Shown: positions 54,217 through 63,537, counted from the first letter of the stretch. The stretch: 64,000 nt of DNA from CAWAMD01 sp963783045 (GCA_963783045.1 CAWAMD010000001.1:310001-374000), one strand, 5' to 3'. The notes: generated from the letters alone by a model not told the origin. Numbers and translations are program-made.

Positions 54217-54387
54217 GGCTAGTGGTCCGTTTCGGAAGCTCCTTCTGCATTCGATCGTCCCTGCATCCCGGATGGCGGCGTTGCTCGTCGTCGAGGTAGA
54301 ACCCCGCTACGACGACGACTCGCGCCTTGCCCTCCGGGCGCAGGAACGCTCTCGATGCGACAAAGGACCTCCGAAACACACCACTAG
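54217..54387. mobile_element. 171-bp near-palindrome, MITE-like element
   Basis: The left arm starting CTAGTGGTCCGTTTCGGAAG at 54217 matches the reverse complement of the right arm ending at 54387 (CTAGTGGTGTGTTTCGGAGG), and similarity extends inward for about 45 bases per arm. The centre (about 54285-54320) is a second palindrome built on GTCGTCG and CGACGAC. The element begins and ends with CTAG, encodes no evident protein, and sits between the peroxiredoxin and receiver genes. This is the form of a non-autonomous transposon, or a very long RNA hairpin. Confidence 0.65.
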
Positions 54388-54465
54388 TGATCCGGGTCAC
54401 CGTGTGGCAGAATGACTCTGCGCGTTATAGCGCATACGGAGAGTATCGGCCCTGGGGATAACGTC

Positions 54466-54915
54466 ATGACGGACGGTGCGAAGCCCCGCATCCTCGTCGC
54501 AGACGACGACGAGACGCTGCGCCGTCTGCTGGCCTTCATCCTCGCCGACGACTTCGACCTCGTGCTCGTGGGCGACGGGGCCGCGGCACTGGCGGCTCTG
54601 CGCGAGCAGCCTTTCGCGGGCGCGGTCCTCGACGTGATGATGCCGCAGCTGAGCGGTTTCGAGGTGACCGAGGCCGTGCGCGCCGATCCGGCGCTGGTGG
54701 ACCTTCCGATCGTGCTGCTGACCGCGCTCGACTCGGACGAGGACCACGCCCGCGGACGTGACGCCGGCTGCGACGCCTATCTCACGAAGCCCTTCGAGCC
54801 GGAGCTGCTCGCCGCCACGGTCGCGCTGCTCCTGCAGCCTGCAGCGGCGGGCACCGGCGAAGACGAGTCCGAGTCCGAGTCCGAGGACGAGCGCGCCCCG
54901 TCGCGGTTCGTCTGA
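54466..54915 (+). CDS. Receiver-domain response regulator with acidic tail
   Basis: A 149-residue single-domain response regulator. The phospho-acceptor is D56 in GAVLDVMMPQLSGFE, with DDD at 13-15 and the lysine in YLTKPFEPE. There is no DNA-binding domain; the tail is Glu/Asp/Ser-rich (GEDESESESEDERAPSRF). ATG 54466 has a weak GGGGAT upstream. No kinase gene is adjacent, so it is an orphan receiver that may work by protein contact. Confidence 0.88.
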   Translation: MTDGAKPRILVADDDETLRRLLAFILADDFDLVLVGDGAAALAALREQPFAGAVLDVMMPQLSGFEVTEAVRADPALVDLPIVLLTALDSDEDHARGRDAGCDAYLTKPFEPELLAATVALLLQPAAAGTGEDESESESEDERAPSRFV

Positions 54916-54925
54916 TCGTCTGCCG

Positions 54926-54982
54926 CCACGAAAGCGTGCGGCGTTGTCCCGCTCTCGTGGGTACAACTCCGCACGTATGGAT
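54926..54982 (-). repeat. REP-like palindromic repeat, third copy
   Basis: On the minus strand the sequence CATACGTGCGGAGTTGTACC, then GAGAGCGGGACAACGCCGCAC and GCTTTCGTGG, matches the two repeats at 52582-52697. CGTGCGGAGTTGTACCC can pair with GGGACAACGCCGCACG with one mismatch. It lies between the receiver gene and the convergent EamA gene, where it could also act as a terminator. Confidence 0.8.
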
Positions 54983-55040
54983 CCCGCGGCGAGCACGTGT
55001 CGACGCACACGGGGTCGGGCGGGGGCGCCGCTTCATCGGC

Positions 55041-55934
55041 TCAGCTCGGCTCGCCGACCACTGCCGGGGCGGCCGCGGCCCCGGTGACGAGCCAGATGCC
55101 GACCCCGACCAGTGCGCCGCCGCCCACGAGCCCGGGGTTCAGTGCCTCGTGCCGCACCACCGTGCCGAGCGCCGCACTGATGATGGGCACGGCGAAGATC
55201 CACGTCGACACGACGCTGGCCTGGCCGCGCCGCAGCAGCACGAACAGCAGGCCGAAGCCGCCAATTCCGGCCACCACCCCGGCGGTCACGGCTGCGGCGG
55301 CCAGGGGCGCGCCGCCGTCGATCGACGGGCCACCGAGCAGGGCCCACAGGAGGACGAGCGGCAGGCCGTAGAGGTTCTGCAGGTACAGCACCTGCCAGGG
55401 GGAGATGCGCTCGGGCATGCGCTTGTAGACGACCGAGCCGCTGGCCCAGCACGTCGCCGCGGTGATCAGGAAGAGGACTCCGGTGACCGTGGTCGCTCCC
55501 TGGCCGATGCCGTCGAAGGCGGCCACGGTGACGCCGAACCAGCCGGTGAGCACGCCTGCCCACTGTCGCGGGCTCAGCCGCTCGCCGAGTGTCCACCTCG
55601 CGATCAGCGCGACGAGGAACGGCTGCGTGTAGAAGAGCACCGCGCTCAGCCCCACGCTCGTCCGGGCGATCCCGGCCGACTGCAGCGGCAGCGAGCCGGC
55701 GACGTTGCACAGGGCGAGGAGCATGCCGTACCGCCGTGTCTGCCGGTCGACCTCCTGCTGACGCCGCGTGAGCCGGATGACGACCGCCAGCGTGAGCGCC
55801 GCGGCGGCCACGCGAAGGGCGGCGAAGGAGAGCGGGTCGGCATGCGACACCCCGATCTTGATGACCAGGAACGCAGAGCCCCAGACGCTCCACAGCGCAA
55901 CGACCAGCAGGGGCGTCGGGACACGGCGGGTCAC
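55041..55934 (-). CDS. EamA (DMT superfamily) transporter
   Basis: A 297-residue ten-helix transporter made of two EamA repeats: the first begins LLVVALWSVWGSAFLVIKIG and the second VTGVLFLITAATCWASGSVV. The end of each repeat has the expected Gly/Pro-rich helix pair. It exports or imports small metabolites or amino acids in this family; the substrate is unknown. GTGA overlap with the upstream MFS gene puts both in one operon. Confidence 0.9.
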   Translation of the reverse strand: MTRRVPTPLLVVALWSVWGSAFLVIKIGVSHADPLSFAALRVAAAALTLAVVIRLTRRQQEVDRQTRRYGMLLALCNVAGSLPLQSAGIARTSVGLSAVLFYTQPFLVALIARWTLGERLSPRQWAGVLTGWFGVTVAAFDGIGQGATTVTGVLFLITAATCWASGSVVYKRMPERISPWQVLYLQNLYGLPLVLLWALLGGPSIDGGAPLAAAAVTAGVVAGIGGFGLLFVLLRRGQASVVSTWIFAVPIISAALGTVVRHEALNPGLVGGGALVGVGIWLVTGAAAAPAVVGEPS

Positions 55935-57146
55935 GACCGCGCCCCCGCGGTGCTGGTCCGCAGCATGCGACGCCCCACGAGGATGCCGCCCGCGCCGACC
56001 AGCGTGCTCGCGGCCGCCACCCGCCAGGCGCTCGGGTACCCGCCCCACTCCACGACGTGGCCGAACAGGGTCGGCCCGACGACACCACCGAGGTAGAGGC
56101 CGGCCTGGGTGATACCGGTCGCGGCGGCCGGTGCGGTCGGGTTGTGCCGCACGATGGCGAGGTTGAAGATCCCGTTCCACCCCCAGGCGGCCGCGAAGGC
56201 GACGACGGTGGCGACGGCGATGGCCGGCAGCCCGCGACCGAAGGAGAGCCACACGAGGCCGACCCCTCCCAGGGCGAGCAGGCTCGCCACCAGCCGGAGG
56301 TGCTCGCCGTCCCCGCGGTCGGCGTGCCAGCCGGCGGTGACTCGCATGGCGACCCCCACGGCGCTTCCGAGGGCCAGCAGCAGGCCAGCGTCGCCGGACG
56401 TGACACCGCGCTCGACGATCGAGGCGACGAGGAAGGCGGCCAGGGAGTTGGCGGCGAGCGTGCCGAGGGCGCCGCTGGCCGCCAGGACCACGAGCGGCGC
56501 CAGCGCGGTGTCCGTCGCCCGGCCGGCGCGGCCGCGCGGGCCCTGGTGGGTGCGCCGGCGCAACGTCGTCGACCGGAGGATGGCGACGCCGAACCCGACC
56601 GGCAGCAGCACCCCGCCGAGGAAGGCCCAGCGCCAGCCAACGGACAGACCGATCGCGGGGACGGCCAGACCGGCGAGGACGCTCGCGGCCGGGACCGCCG
56701 CCTGCTTCGACCCGAAGGCGAGCCCCTGGCGGCGCACCGGGATGTGGTCGGCCAGGGCCAGGTTGGCGCCGAGCTGCCCGATGGCGTTCGAGAAGCCACC
56801 GATGGCGACGCTGATGACGAGCTGCCACCACGCGTGCGCGAACCCGACCGCAAGGAGGGAGCAGGCGCTCATGCCGGCGCCGATCCCCATGCCGGCGCCG
56901 GCACCGACGCGCTGTACGAGACGACCGGCGGGGACGGACGTGAGTGCGGAGACGGCGAAGAAGGACGAGACCACGATCCCCAGCCCGGCCGCGTCGAACC
57001 CGAGCTCGCCGCGGATCTGGACGGCCAGCCCCCCGACGAGGTAGACGGGCAGCACGCCGAGGGCCGTGGCGGCGATCGCGGCGGAGGCGGCCGTCCGCGC
57101 CGGCGCGTCGCGCCGGCAGCGTCAGCGGTGCGTCCTCGGTGGCCAC
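55931..57146 (-). CDS. MFS transporter, apparent +1 frameshift near the N-terminus
   Basis: A 12-helix MFS permease. GTG 57146 has AAGGA seven bases upstream and reads MATEDAPLTLPAR. A frame change near 57104-57112 (a GGCGCGTCGCGCC stretch) leads to APARTAASAAIAATALGVLP, the first helix, and the rest is intact to 55931. One extra base explains it (404 residues when corrected). Motif A appears as VPAGRLVQRVGAG. It is divergent from a MaoC gene across a GntR-type operator, so it may import or export the compound degraded there. Substrate unknown. Confidence 0.82.
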
Positions 57147-57156
57147 GCAGTCGTCC

Positions 57157-57200
57157 TTGTCCCCGGCCCCGCCGTGTGATATCTGTGATATCTAATCACA
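57157..57200. promoter_or_regulatory. Promoter with GntR-type operator palindrome
   Basis: TGTGAT-ATCTA-ATCACA (57184-57200) is a perfect 6-bp inverted repeat, and a further TGTGAT half-site lies at 57175-57180. On the plus strand, TTGTCC (57157-57162) and TATCTG (57180-57185) are 17 bp apart and form a likely promoter that the palindrome overlaps. A GntR/FCD regulator gene lies 1.3 kb away. Binding is inferred. Confidence 0.6.
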
Positions 57201-57238
57201 GACTCCGGCACGAGATCACCTACCAGGGGAGGCGCGCG

Positions 57239-57751
57239 GTGGCCGACGCAAAGGTCGTGCACGACTGGGAAGGGCGGTTCTTCGAGGACTTCGAGGTCGG
57301 GGTGACCTACGAGCACGCGGGCGGCCGCACGATCGAGCCGGTCGACAACGCCTGGTTCACGCTGCTCACGAACAACAACAACGAGGTCCACTACAACACC
57401 GAGTACGCCCGCGCGGGCCTGTACGGCAAGCGACTCGTCAACTCCTGCTTCACCCTCTCGCTCGTGACGGGGCTGAGCGTCGCGGGGATCAGCCGCAACG
57501 CGGCGGCGAACCTCGGGTGGGACGACGTGACGCTGCCGGCCCCGGTGTTCGAGGGCGACACGATCCGGGCCCGCTCGACCGTCACGGCCGCTCGAGCGTC
57601 GCGCTCGCAACCCAACGTCGGGATCGTCACCGTGGCGACCGAGGGGTACGACCGGCGTGACGAGGTCGTGATCAGCTTCACGCGCACGGTGATGGTGTAC
57701 ACGCGGGAGGGTGCTCGCGCTGCCGCGACCGCCGCCGCGGACGGCTCGTGA
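57239..57751 (+). CDS. MaoC-like acyl-CoA hydratase/dehydratase
   Basis: A 170-residue hot-dog protein from GTG 57239 (GGGGAGG upstream). FEDFEVGVTYEHAGGRTI and NNNNEVHYNTEYARAGLYG are the MaoC/R-hydratase pattern with the catalytic Asn/Asp-His pair. These enzymes hydrate enoyl-CoA, including mesaconyl- or methylfumaryl-type CoA esters. It is coupled to the methyltransferase (GTGA) and lies behind the GntR-type operator. The substrate is not known. Confidence 0.85.
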   Translation: MADAKVVHDWEGRFFEDFEVGVTYEHAGGRTIEPVDNAWFTLLTNNNNEVHYNTEYARAGLYGKRLVNSCFTLSLVTGLSVAGISRNAAANLGWDDVTLPAPVFEGDTIRARSTVTAARASRSQPNVGIVTVATEGYDRRDEVVISFTRTVMVYTREGARAAATAAADGS

Positions 57752-58518
57752 CACCGCGACGCTTCGACCCCGCCTATCTCGACCGGCTCTACGCCGTCGA
57801 GGAGATCGTCGATCAGCGCCGGCGGATCGCCCGGCTGCTCGCCCCGGCGTCCGGCGACCGCGTGCTCGACGCCGGCTGCGGGCCCGGCTACCTCACGCTC
57901 AAGCTCGCCGAGGCCGTCGGGCCCGACGGCGAGGTGGTGGGCGTCGACCGCGACGAGGACATGCTGGCCGTCGCCCGGGAGCGGGCCGCCCGCCACCCCA
58001 CGGGTGACCGGGCCAGCTTCACGGCCGGTGACGTGACGGCGCTCGACCTCGCGGACGCGAGCGTGGACCGGGCCGTCGTCGTGCAGGTTCTCGAGTACGT
58101 CGCCGACGTGGCCGGTGCGCTCGCCGAGCTGCGTCGCGTCGTCCGCCCGGGCGGACGCCTGGTCGTCGTGGACACGGACTGGCGCTCGTGCGTCTGGGAC
58201 AGCGAGGACCGGGCGCGGATGGACCACGTGCTGGGCCGCTGGGAGGACCACTTCACGCATCCGCACCTGCCGGCCCGGCTGCCGGCGCTCCTGGCCACGG
58301 CCGGGTTCGCGCAGGTCGACGTGCAGGTCCTCCCGCTCGTGGACGTCAACGTCCGCGGCCGCGACTCCTACAGCCTCGGCATGGCGAACACCATCGCCGG
58401 ATTCCTGCGGCCGGACGAGCCCGACCTGGCGGAGGCGTGGCGCACGGACCTGCGCGCCCGGGCGGAGGCCGGCAGGTACTTCTTCAGCCTGTGCCGGTTC
58501 GCGGTGGTGGCGTCCTGA
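57748..58518 (+). CDS. SAM-dependent methyltransferase (UbiE/ArsM-like class I)
   Basis: A 256-residue class I methyltransferase. Motif I is RVLDAGCGPGYLTLKLAE, motif II DEDMLAVARERA-type acidic loop is GVDRDEDML, and motif III/post-I is LRRVVRPGGRLVVVDTDWR. The C-terminal substrate cap (LDVNVRGRDSYSLGMANT-like stretch) is specific to this protein. Its start overlaps the MaoC stop. A role in methylating a small molecule of the same pathway is plausible but unproven. Confidence 0.85.
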   Translation: MTPRRFDPAYLDRLYAVEEIVDQRRRIARLLAPASGDRVLDAGCGPGYLTLKLAEAVGPDGEVVGVDRDEDMLAVARERAARHPTGDRASFTAGDVTALDLADASVDRAVVVQVLEYVADVAGALAELRRVVRPGGRLVVVDTDWRSCVWDSEDRARMDHVLGRWEDHFTHPHLPARLPALLATAGFAQVDVQVLPLVDVNVRGRDSYSLGMANTIAGFLRPDEPDLAEAWRTDLRARAEAGRYFFSLCRFAVVAS

Positions 58519-58527
58519 GGGTTCGGC

Positions 58528-59235
58528 TCACTCCGCGATCTCTTCCTCGTCGGACCAGAAGCCGTTGCTCTCGAGCGCGCGCACGGCGTACTCACCGCCG
58601 GCGCGCAGATGCTCGAAGACGAGCTCGCGGGAGCGCGTGGCGTCGCGGGCCCGCAGCGCGTCCAGGATCTCGCGGTGGTCGGCGTTCGCACGGTCGGGCC
58701 AGTCCGTCGTGAACTCGAAGAACCGGGCCGGGATCGTGTGCGAGAGCAGGCGCAGGACCGCGTTCAGGCGCCGGGAGCCGCCGGCCCGATGTACCACCTT
58801 GTGGAACAGGAAGTTCAGCTCCTCCTGCTCCTGCGCGTCCCCCGTGTCGGCCATACGGCCCACGAGGTCCTCGAGCTCCGCGAGGTCGTCGTCGGTCAGC
58901 CGCTCGGTGGCCCGCTCGGCGGCGAGTCCGGAGACCATGCCGTAGATGGCGTAGTGGTCGAGCACGTCCTCGGGGGTCAGCGAGGCGACGAACGCGCCGC
59001 GCCGGGCGATGTTGTCGACGAGGCCCTCGCCCTCGAGCACGATCAGCGCCTCGCGCACGGGCAGCTTGCTCACGCCGAGCTCGCCGGCGAGCGCGTCCTG
59101 GTCGATCTTGTGACCAGGTCGGAGCTCGCCGGACAGCACCTGCTCACGGATGTGGCGCGCGACCTGGTCCTTCAGCGTCGGCTGCTCGCCGAGTCGCGGA
59201 CGCGTGGCCCGCCTCGTCGTCTCCGCTGCCACCAC
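58528..59235 (-). CDS. GntR-family transcriptional regulator (FCD type)
   Basis: A 235-residue regulator. The winged helix has LAGELGVSKLPVREALIVLE and NIARRGAFVASLTPED, and the C-terminal all-helical FCD domain carries the metal/ligand His residues (LFHKVVHRAGG). GGAGGGG precedes GTG 59235. Nearby dyads at 57184-57200 and 60189-60213 are candidate operators, as is a TGATGATATGAGATATT stretch upstream of its own start. It is convergent with the methyltransferase gene. It probably controls the MaoC, SDR and liv genes. Confidence 0.9.
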   Translation of the reverse strand: MVAAETTRRATRPRLGEQPTLKDQVARHIREQVLSGELRPGHKIDQDALAGELGVSKLPVREALIVLEGEGLVDNIARRGAFVASLTPEDVLDHYAIYGMVSGLAAERATERLTDDDLAELEDLVGRMADTGDAQEQEELNFLFHKVVHRAGGSRRLNAVLRLLSHTIPARFFEFTTDWPDRANADHREILDALRARDATRSRELVFEHLRAGGEYAVRALESNGFWSDEEEIAE

Positions 59236-59405
59236 GCACCCCTCCGCTCCGCGCTACGGATGATAGGCCACGCCACGCACTGATGATATGAGATATTGAA
59301 TTCCGCGCCCGCACCGACGGGACGGGCGATCGTCCACCGGTGGGCAGGCGACCGTGTCGCCGGCCCACCTGTGACCGCGGGTGGGCACCCTACCGCCGTT
59401 CGCGG

Positions 59406-60164
59406 TCATGTCGCCGTCAGCCCGCCGTCCACGCGCAGGGTCGTGCCGGTGACGTACGCGGCATCTGCACCGAGCAGGTACGCCACGGCGCCGGCCACCT
59501 CCTCGGGTCGACCCGCCCGACCGAGGGGCACGCGGCCCACGAGCCGCTGCGCCTCCGCCGGATCCGCGAGTCGGGCACGCGTCATGGCGGTGTCCGTGGG
59601 CCCGGGAGCCACGGCGTTCGCACGGATTCGCAGCGGCGCCCATTCGATGGCCAGCGTGCGGGTGAGCTGCACGAGCGCCGCCTTGCTGGCGGCGTACGGG
59701 GCGCGGCCCGCGCCGCCCACGAAGGCGAGCTGCGAGGCGATGTTCACGATGGCGCCACCGGTCGCCCTCATGGCCCGCGCAGCCGCCTGGCTGAGGAAGA
59801 ACGTCGCCGTGAGGTTGGTGGCGACGACGGCCTCGAAGTCGTGCCGTGCCACCTCGAGGGCCGGCGCGAGCACGATGATCCCGGCGTTGTTCACGAGCGC
59901 ATCGAGGCGGCCGTAGGACGCGACGGCGCGCCCCACGAGCGCGTCGGGATCCGCCGTCACCAGATCGTCGACGAGCAGCAGCGGCGCCCTGTCCGAGGGC
60001 CGGTCGCCGGAAAGCGCCGCCGAGAGCCGATCGAGGCCGTCGGCGTCCCTGTCGTGCAGCGCCAGCCGGCAGCCGTCGGCGTGAAGCCGGTGCGCGATGG
60101 CAGCGCCGATGCCGCCAGCGGCCCCGGTCAGCAACACCACCGGTTCGGAGGTGACGCCTGTCAC
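59406..60164 (-). CDS. Short-chain dehydrogenase/reductase
   Basis: A 252-residue classical SDR. The nucleotide motif is TGAAGGIG (13-20), NNAG is present, and the catalytic set is Ser (IASQ), Tyr and Lys (YAASK). GTG 60164 was chosen because it is close to the fold start; the AAGGA upstream is 13 bases away, and an ATG at 60215 would add 17 residues. Class suggests oxidation of a hydroxyacyl or sugar alcohol. It is divergent from the liv operon across a shared promoter region. Confidence 0.9.
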   Translation of the reverse strand: MTGVTSEPVVLLTGAAGGIGAAIAHRLHADGCRLALHDRDADGLDRLSAALSGDRPSDRAPLLLVDDLVTADPDALVGRAVASYGRLDALVNNAGIIVLAPALEVARHDFEAVVATNLTATFFLSQAAARAMRATGGAIVNIASQLAFVGGAGRAPYAASKAALVQLTRTLAIEWAPLRIRANAVAPGPTDTAMTRARLADPAEAQRLVGRVPLGRAGRPEEVAGAVAYLLGADAAYVTGTTLRVDGGLTAT

Positions 60165-60180
60165 GATTTTGCGTTCATCC

Positions 60181-60213
60181 TTGACGGGGATAAGCGATTG
60201 AAAATATGTTATC
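60181..60213 (+). promoter_or_regulatory. Sigma-A-like promoter of the liv operon with GATAA/TTATC dyad
   Basis: TTGACG (60181-60186) and TATGTT (60205-60210) are 18 bp apart, close to the consensus for the housekeeping sigma factor. GATAA (60189-60193) and TTATC (60209-60213) are inverted repeats flanking the -10 region, suggesting repressor control, possibly by the nearby GntR protein. Confidence 0.65.
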
Positions 60214-60297
60214 ACCGTCGCGGGAGGCGATGACCGAACTCAGGCGTACCGCCGAGAGCATGGCGGCGGCGTCGCTCATGCGGGATGGAGGAAACCT

Positions 60298-61538
60298 GTG
60301 AAGCAGTCAACGCTACGTCTTGGAGGTGCCCTGGCCGGTCTGGCCCTGGTGCTCACCGCCTGCGGCGGCGGGGCCGAGGACAGCGCCAGCGGGAACGCGA
60401 ACGGCTCGGAGACGAGCACGTCGACCGCTCCGGCCGGCGGCTCGGAGAGCGGCGGTGGTGGCGGTGGGGGCGAGAAGGTCGTCATCGGGGCCGCCCTGCC
60501 GCTGTCGGGCGGCGGCTCCTACTTCGGCGTGCAGGACAAGGCCGGCATCGAGACGGCGCTCGCGCAGTTCCCGGACCTGAAGGACAAGGTCGAGATCCAC
60601 TACGAGGACTCCGCGTGTTCGCCGCTCGAGGCGACGAACGCGGCCGAGCGGCTCTGAACAGCAACCACCCGGACATCATGTTCGGCGAGGAGTACTTCAG
60701 CGCGACGCTGGCGATCATGCCGATCATCGAGCGGGCGCAGATCCCGCTCGTCAACCCTGGCTCGTCCGCCATCGCGATCACCGACCCGGGCAACGACTGG
60801 ACGTTCCGCATCATGCCGAACGAGGTCATGCAGGGGATCTCGCTCGCGAACAACGTCTACAAGGAGCTCGACGCCCGCACCGCGGTCACGCTCCACGAGA
60901 ACACCGACGCGGGTATCGGGAACGCGAAGGTCTTCAAGGAGGAGTTCGAGAAGCTCGGCGGCAAGGTCCTCGACGACATCGGCTTCGACCGTGAGGTGCA
61001 GGACTTCACGAGCATCGCCACGCGTGTCAAGCAGATGGGCGACATCGACGTGATCCCGACCTACACGCTCGAGGGCCAGGGCGTGAACATCACCCAGGCG
61101 CTCGCGCAGGCGGGCGTGACCGTCGGCGGCGGCGGCAAGGCGATACAGGTCGGCACGATCTGGCTGCCGGCGACCTTCGAGAGCAAGGCCGGCGACGCCG
61201 CGAACGGCTACATCCGCATCATGCAGTTCGTCCCGAACGACCCCCGACCCGAGGCGCAGGAGTTCGTCGCGAAGTTCAAGGAGCTCAACGGCGGCGAGGA
61301 GCCCTCGCACATCAACGCGCACGCCTACGACCTCATGCTCCTCCTGCGTGACGTGATGAGCCGTGGCGGCTCCGACCCCGCGAGCATCCAGCAGGCGCTC
61401 AAGGAGACGAAGGGTCTCAAGGGCGTGACCGGGACCATCACCTTCGACGAGACCGGTCAGAACATCGAGAAGGACACGATCCACTACGTGGAGACGCAAC
61501 CGGACGGCAGCCTGAAGCTGCTCGACTGGCAGCCCTGA
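60298..61538 (+). CDS. Branched-chain amino acid-type substrate-binding lipoprotein, apparent 1-base deletion
   Basis: A periplasmic binding protein type 1 (LivK-like) lipoprotein. The lipobox is LVLTAC, then a Gly/Ser linker, then KVVIGAALPLSGGGSYFGV, the ligand-binding start. The frame ends at TGA 60654-60656, but the next frame continues ALNSNHPDIMFGEEYFSATL up to 61538. One missing base near 60651 joins the parts into 413 residues. GGAGG precedes GTG 60298. The ligand could be an amino acid, amide or aromatic acid; the catabolic neighbours favour an organic acid. The TGA is not read as selenocysteine because the downstream sequence is in another frame. Confidence 0.85.
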
Positions 61539-61628
61539 TCTTCCCTCCGGGAGCGGGTCGGCGGTTCCCCCGTCCGCCGGCCCGCTCCCTTCCACCCGTC
61601 GATCCACGACCGCCAGCGGGAGCAGGGC

Positions 61629-62502
61629 GTGCAGGCACTCCTAGCAGACGGTCAACGGGCTGGCGCTCGGCAGCCTCTACGTGATGGTGGCGCTCGGGCT
61701 GACCCTCATCTACGGCGTGCTGGTCCAGATCAACTTCGCCCACGCGGAGTTCATGACCCTCGGCGCCTTCGGCGGTTACTTCGTCGTCGACCGCCTGGGC
61801 GCGCCGTACCTCGTGTCGGTCCTGGTGGCCCTCGCCATCGGCGCGCTCATGGGCGTTGCCGTCGAGTACGGCGTCTTCCGACCCCTGCGCGAGAAGGGTG
61901 ACGAGCTCCTACCCCTGATCGCGACCATCGGGGTCTCGATCATGATCCAGAACCTGGCGCTCGCCGTGTTCGGGCCCATCCCGCTCGACTACAACACCCC
62001 CTTCGAGGGTGTCATCCACGTCGGACCGCTGTTCATCACGACCCACCGGCTGCTCGTGTTCGTGATGACGGCCGTGTCGATCGGGGCGCTGTTCTACTTC
62101 ATCCGGCGCACGACCTTCGGCAAGGCGATGCGGGCGGTGTCGCAGGACCGCGAGACCGCGGGCCTGATGGGCATCAACGCGAACGTCATCATCCTCATGG
62201 TCTTCATCATCGGCTCGGCGCTGGCGGGCATGGGCGGGGCGCTGCTCGGCCCCCTGCTCGTCCTCACGCCGTACATGGGCGCGGCGGTCATCGTGAAGGC
62301 CTTCGCGATCGTCATCCTCGGCGGGTTCGGCAACGTCGAGGGGACGATCCTCGCCGGGCTGCTCGTCGGCGTCATCGAGGCCATCGTCTCGCAGTACTTC
62401 GATCCCGGGTTCATCGACATCGTGGTCTTCGGGCTCCTGCTGCTCACCCTCGCGGTGCGGCCGACCGGACTCATCGCCGAGCGGGTGGAAGAGAATGTCT
62501 GA
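61629..62502 (+). CDS. livH: Branched-chain amino acid ABC transporter permease LivH, apparent +1 insertion at codon 5
   Basis: GTG 61629 opens VQALL; dropping one A at about 61644 (CTCCTAGCAG) lets the frame continue LQTVNGLALGSLYVMVALG and the full permease of 290 residues. LTLIYGVLVQINFAHAEFMT and FGKAMRAVSQDRETAGLMGIN are LivH signatures, with the EAA loop near the latter. About eight membrane helices. It overlaps livM by eight bases. Confidence 0.87.
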
Positions 62503-63537
62503 GGCGCCGGCGCCACGCACGCGGCTCGTCAACTGGTACGGCTTCGCGGCGGCGGTCGTGGGACTCGCCGTCCTGCCACAGCTGCTCGACAGCTTCTACA
62601 GCCAGCAGATGATCATCGTCATCGCGCTGAACGTGACGCTGGCGATGGGCCTGAACCTGATCCTCGGCTACACCGGGCAGCTGGCCCTCGGGCACGTCGC
62701 GTTCTACGCCATCGGTGCCTACACGTCGGCGGTGATGGTCTTGCGGTTCGGGCTGAGCTTCTGGATCGCCATCGTCGTCGCCACCCTGTTCGCCGGCGTC
62801 GCCGGCTGGATCCTGTCGCTGTTCACGCTGCGGCTGCGAGGGCACTACCTGGCCATCGCCACGCTCGGCTTCCACGTCATCACCTACCAGGTGATCATGA
62901 ACTGGATCTCGGTGACACGCGGGCCGCTGGGCATGCCGGGGATCCCCCCGCCCGGCGCCATCCGGCTCGGGTTCATGACCCTGGACTTCGGTGACAAGCG
63001 GACCTACTTCTACCTCGTGGCGCTCTTCGCGCTCGGGATGTACCTGCTCATCAAGGCCCTGCTGCGATCCCCGTCGGGGACGCCATCCTCGCCGTCCGCG
63101 AGGACGAGGTGTCGGCGCGCTCGATCGGGATCAACCCCTTCCGCTGGAAGATGTTCTCCTTCGTGCTGGCGTCCGCGCTGGGTGGCACGGCGGGGTCCCT
63201 CTACGCCCACTACCTCGGGATCCTGTCGCCCGAGGGCTTCTTCGTCACCGAGTCGTTCACCGTCCTCGCGATGGTCGTCGTCGGGGGCATGGGCTCGACC
63301 ATGGGGCCCGTCGTCGGCGCGATCCTGCTCGTCGCCGCGCCCCAGCTGCTGCGCGCGATCGGGTCGTACCGGCTCATCATCTTCGGCGCGGCGTTGACCG
63401 CGGTCGTCCTGTTCTTCCCGGGCGGGATCGCCGGCCTCGGGGACCGCCTGTGGGCCCGGGTGCGCCGGCGTGGGCGCGGGACCCGGCCGCCCACCGTCGA
63501 GCGGGCGAACGAGAAGGAGGGCGCCAGTGCTGCTTGA
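62495..63537 (+). CDS. livM: Branched-chain amino acid ABC transporter permease LivM, apparent 1-base deletion
   Basis: The first frame (ATG 62495) carries GLNLILGYTGQLALGHVAFYAIGAYT and VTRGPLGMPGI to ALLRSP. A frame change in a C-run at 63069-63073 then leads to VGDAILAVREDEVSARSIGIN (EAA loop region) and the rest of the permease to 63537. One added base restores 347 residues. The last stretch ends RGRGTRPPTVERANEKEG. It overlaps the ATPase gene GTG by 11 bases. Confidence 0.87.

Noticed and set aside
60654..60656. In-frame TGA in the binding protein as a selenocysteine codon
   Set aside because: selAB made this worth checking, but the conserved continuation (ALNSNHPDIM) is in a different frame, so a base deletion explains it.
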